64,000 nt of DNA from Actinoplanes aureus (GTDB taxonomy: Bacteria; Actinomycetota; Actinomycetes; Mycobacteriales; Micromonosporaceae), in contig NZ_JADQTO010000001.1 in assembly GCF_015704865.1 (NCBI RefSeq), positions 62,001 through 126,000 of the forward strand, read 5' to 3'. This document shows positions 63,439 to 64,000 of the stretch, one piece after another; positions within the stretch are counted from its first letter, which is position 1, and every line of letters starts with the position of its first letter. The translations under genes were made by a program, and so were the position numbers. The notes below the pieces were generated by a model. The model ran no database searches, was not told the DNA's origin, and worked only from the letters and a program-made list of their open reading frames with translations.

Positions 63439-64000
63439 CTAGAAGGCGTCGGGAGCCTGGTCCAGTTCCGAATCCGGCGCCGCCGACGGGTTCGTCGGCG
63501 CCGGCGTCCCCTTGACCACTGCCCGGATCGCGGCGGCCACGGCCGGCGTCACCCGCGCGTCGAAGACGCTCGGAATGATCACCGTCGGGTTGAGCTTGTC
63601 CTCGCCCACCACGTCCGCGATGGCCCGGGCCGCGGCTAGGGCCATCTCCTCGGTGAACTCCTCGGCGCTGACGTCGAGCATGCCGCGGAACACACCGGGA
63701 AAGGCCAGCACGTTGTTGATCTGGTTGGGCTGGTCGGATCGGCCGGTCGCCACCACGGCGGCGTGCTTGCGGGCCTCGCGCGGGTCCACCTCGGGGTCCG
63801 GGTTCGCCAGCGCGAACACGATCGACTTCTCCGCCATCCGGGCGATGTCGTCGCCGGTGAGCAGGTTCGGCGCGCTGACCCCGATGAAGACGTCGGCACC
63901 GGCGATCGCTCCGGGCAGGTCACCGGAGTAGTTGGCCTTATTGGTGTGGTCGGCCAGCCACTGCCAGGTCTCCGTCATGTCCGGCATCCCGCGGTGCAGG
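63439..64000 (-). CDS. NAD(P)-dependent malic enzyme, C-terminal part (5' end outside window)
   Basis: This is the NAD(P)-binding C-terminal domain of malic enzyme (oxidative decarboxylation of malate to pyruvate). Landmarks are the ADVFIGVSAPNLLT strand, FALANPDPEV, AVVATGRSDQPNQINNVLAFPG and AEEFTEEMALAAARAIAD. The frame is open to base 64000, so the ATG at 63987 is internal. The C-terminus is extended by a Pro/Ala/Asp-rich tail. It is convergent with the GDPD gene across the inverted repeat. Confidence 0.93.
   Translation of the reverse strand, partial: LHRGMPDMTETWQWLADHTNKANYSGDLPGAIAGADVFIGVSAPNLLTGDDIARMAEKSIVFALANPDPEVDPREARKHAAVVATGRSDQPNQINNVLAFPGVFRGMLDVSAEEFTEEMALAAARAIADVVGEDKLNPTVIIPSVFDARVTPAVAAAIRAVVKGTPAPTNPSAAPDSELDQAPDAF

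Overview
This window is high-GC actinobacterial chromosome. Codon third positions are dominated by G/C, GTG and TTG starts are frequent, genes are tightly packed with ATGA/TGATG overlaps, and several families are restricted to actinobacteria (PspM, ClgR, DUF3046, SCO2521-2524). The order rnj, ftsK, rimO, pgsA, cinA, clgR, pspA, pspM, recA, recX, rny, gluABCD, miaB, miaA, dapF is the conserved core order of mycelial actinomycetes. Gene content and non-coding style suggest a Micromonosporaceae member such as Actinoplanes, but the genus cannot be proven from this sequence. No tRNA, rRNA, insertion sequence, prophage or CRISPR array was seen.

Layout. 0-3.5 kb: the end of an HTTM-type membrane protein, a DUF393 thiol oxidoreductase, a GNAT enzyme, a YcaQ/AlkX-type DNA glycosylase and a DUF2752 membrane protein. 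3.5-17.1 kb: conserved core with dapA, rnj, a secreted S1E protease, a YbjN protein, ftsK, a DUF3291/SufR-like regulator pair, rimO-pgsA-cinA-clgR and the envelope-stress pair pspA-pspM. 17-20.8 kb: nei-type glycosylase, a GNAT protein, SAM hydrolase and an F420-type oxidoreductase. 21.5-32.8 kb: the giant helicase lhr, a membrane Ser/Thr kinase, LysE exporter, a PNPOx-GNAT fusion divergent from a MocR regulator, and the suicide uracil-DNA glycosylase udgX. 32.8-42.3 kb: DUF3046-recA-recX, a 2.2 kb repeat-filled gap, rny, and a glutamate-type ABC transporter operon on the minus strand.

The most unusual region is an island of about 15 kb (44.4-59.1 kb) between miaB and the DUF349-miaA-dapF block. 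It holds a LysR/threonine dehydratase pair; a two-TM TrkA-N protein ending in a RyR domain followed by a SLOG-like gene; and the SCO2521/SCO2522/SCO2523/SCO2524 gene family. This family is split by a D-amino-acid-oxidase-like gene and a 1392-residue DUF4062-NACHT-HEAT STAND NTPase. The set looks like a nucleotide/NTP-dependent conflict or signalling system and is the best candidate for an undescribed system here.

Regulation visible in the sequence: a LexA-type box and a RecA-NDp/PafBC-like promoter precede recA. The same TTGTCATACC...TA box lies immediately before the YcaQ-type glycosylase gene, with a weaker relative before lhr, which suggests a DNA-damage regulon. A perfect 14-bp palindrome sits in the MocR divergent promoter, and an inverted repeat lies between lysR and the dehydratase gene. 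Strong hairpins, several with TTCG loops, end or separate genes. Four stretches hold degenerate repeats or long inverted repeats: 20.8-21.4 kb, 35.2-35.5 kb, 36.5-36.9 kb and 63.1-63.4 kb.
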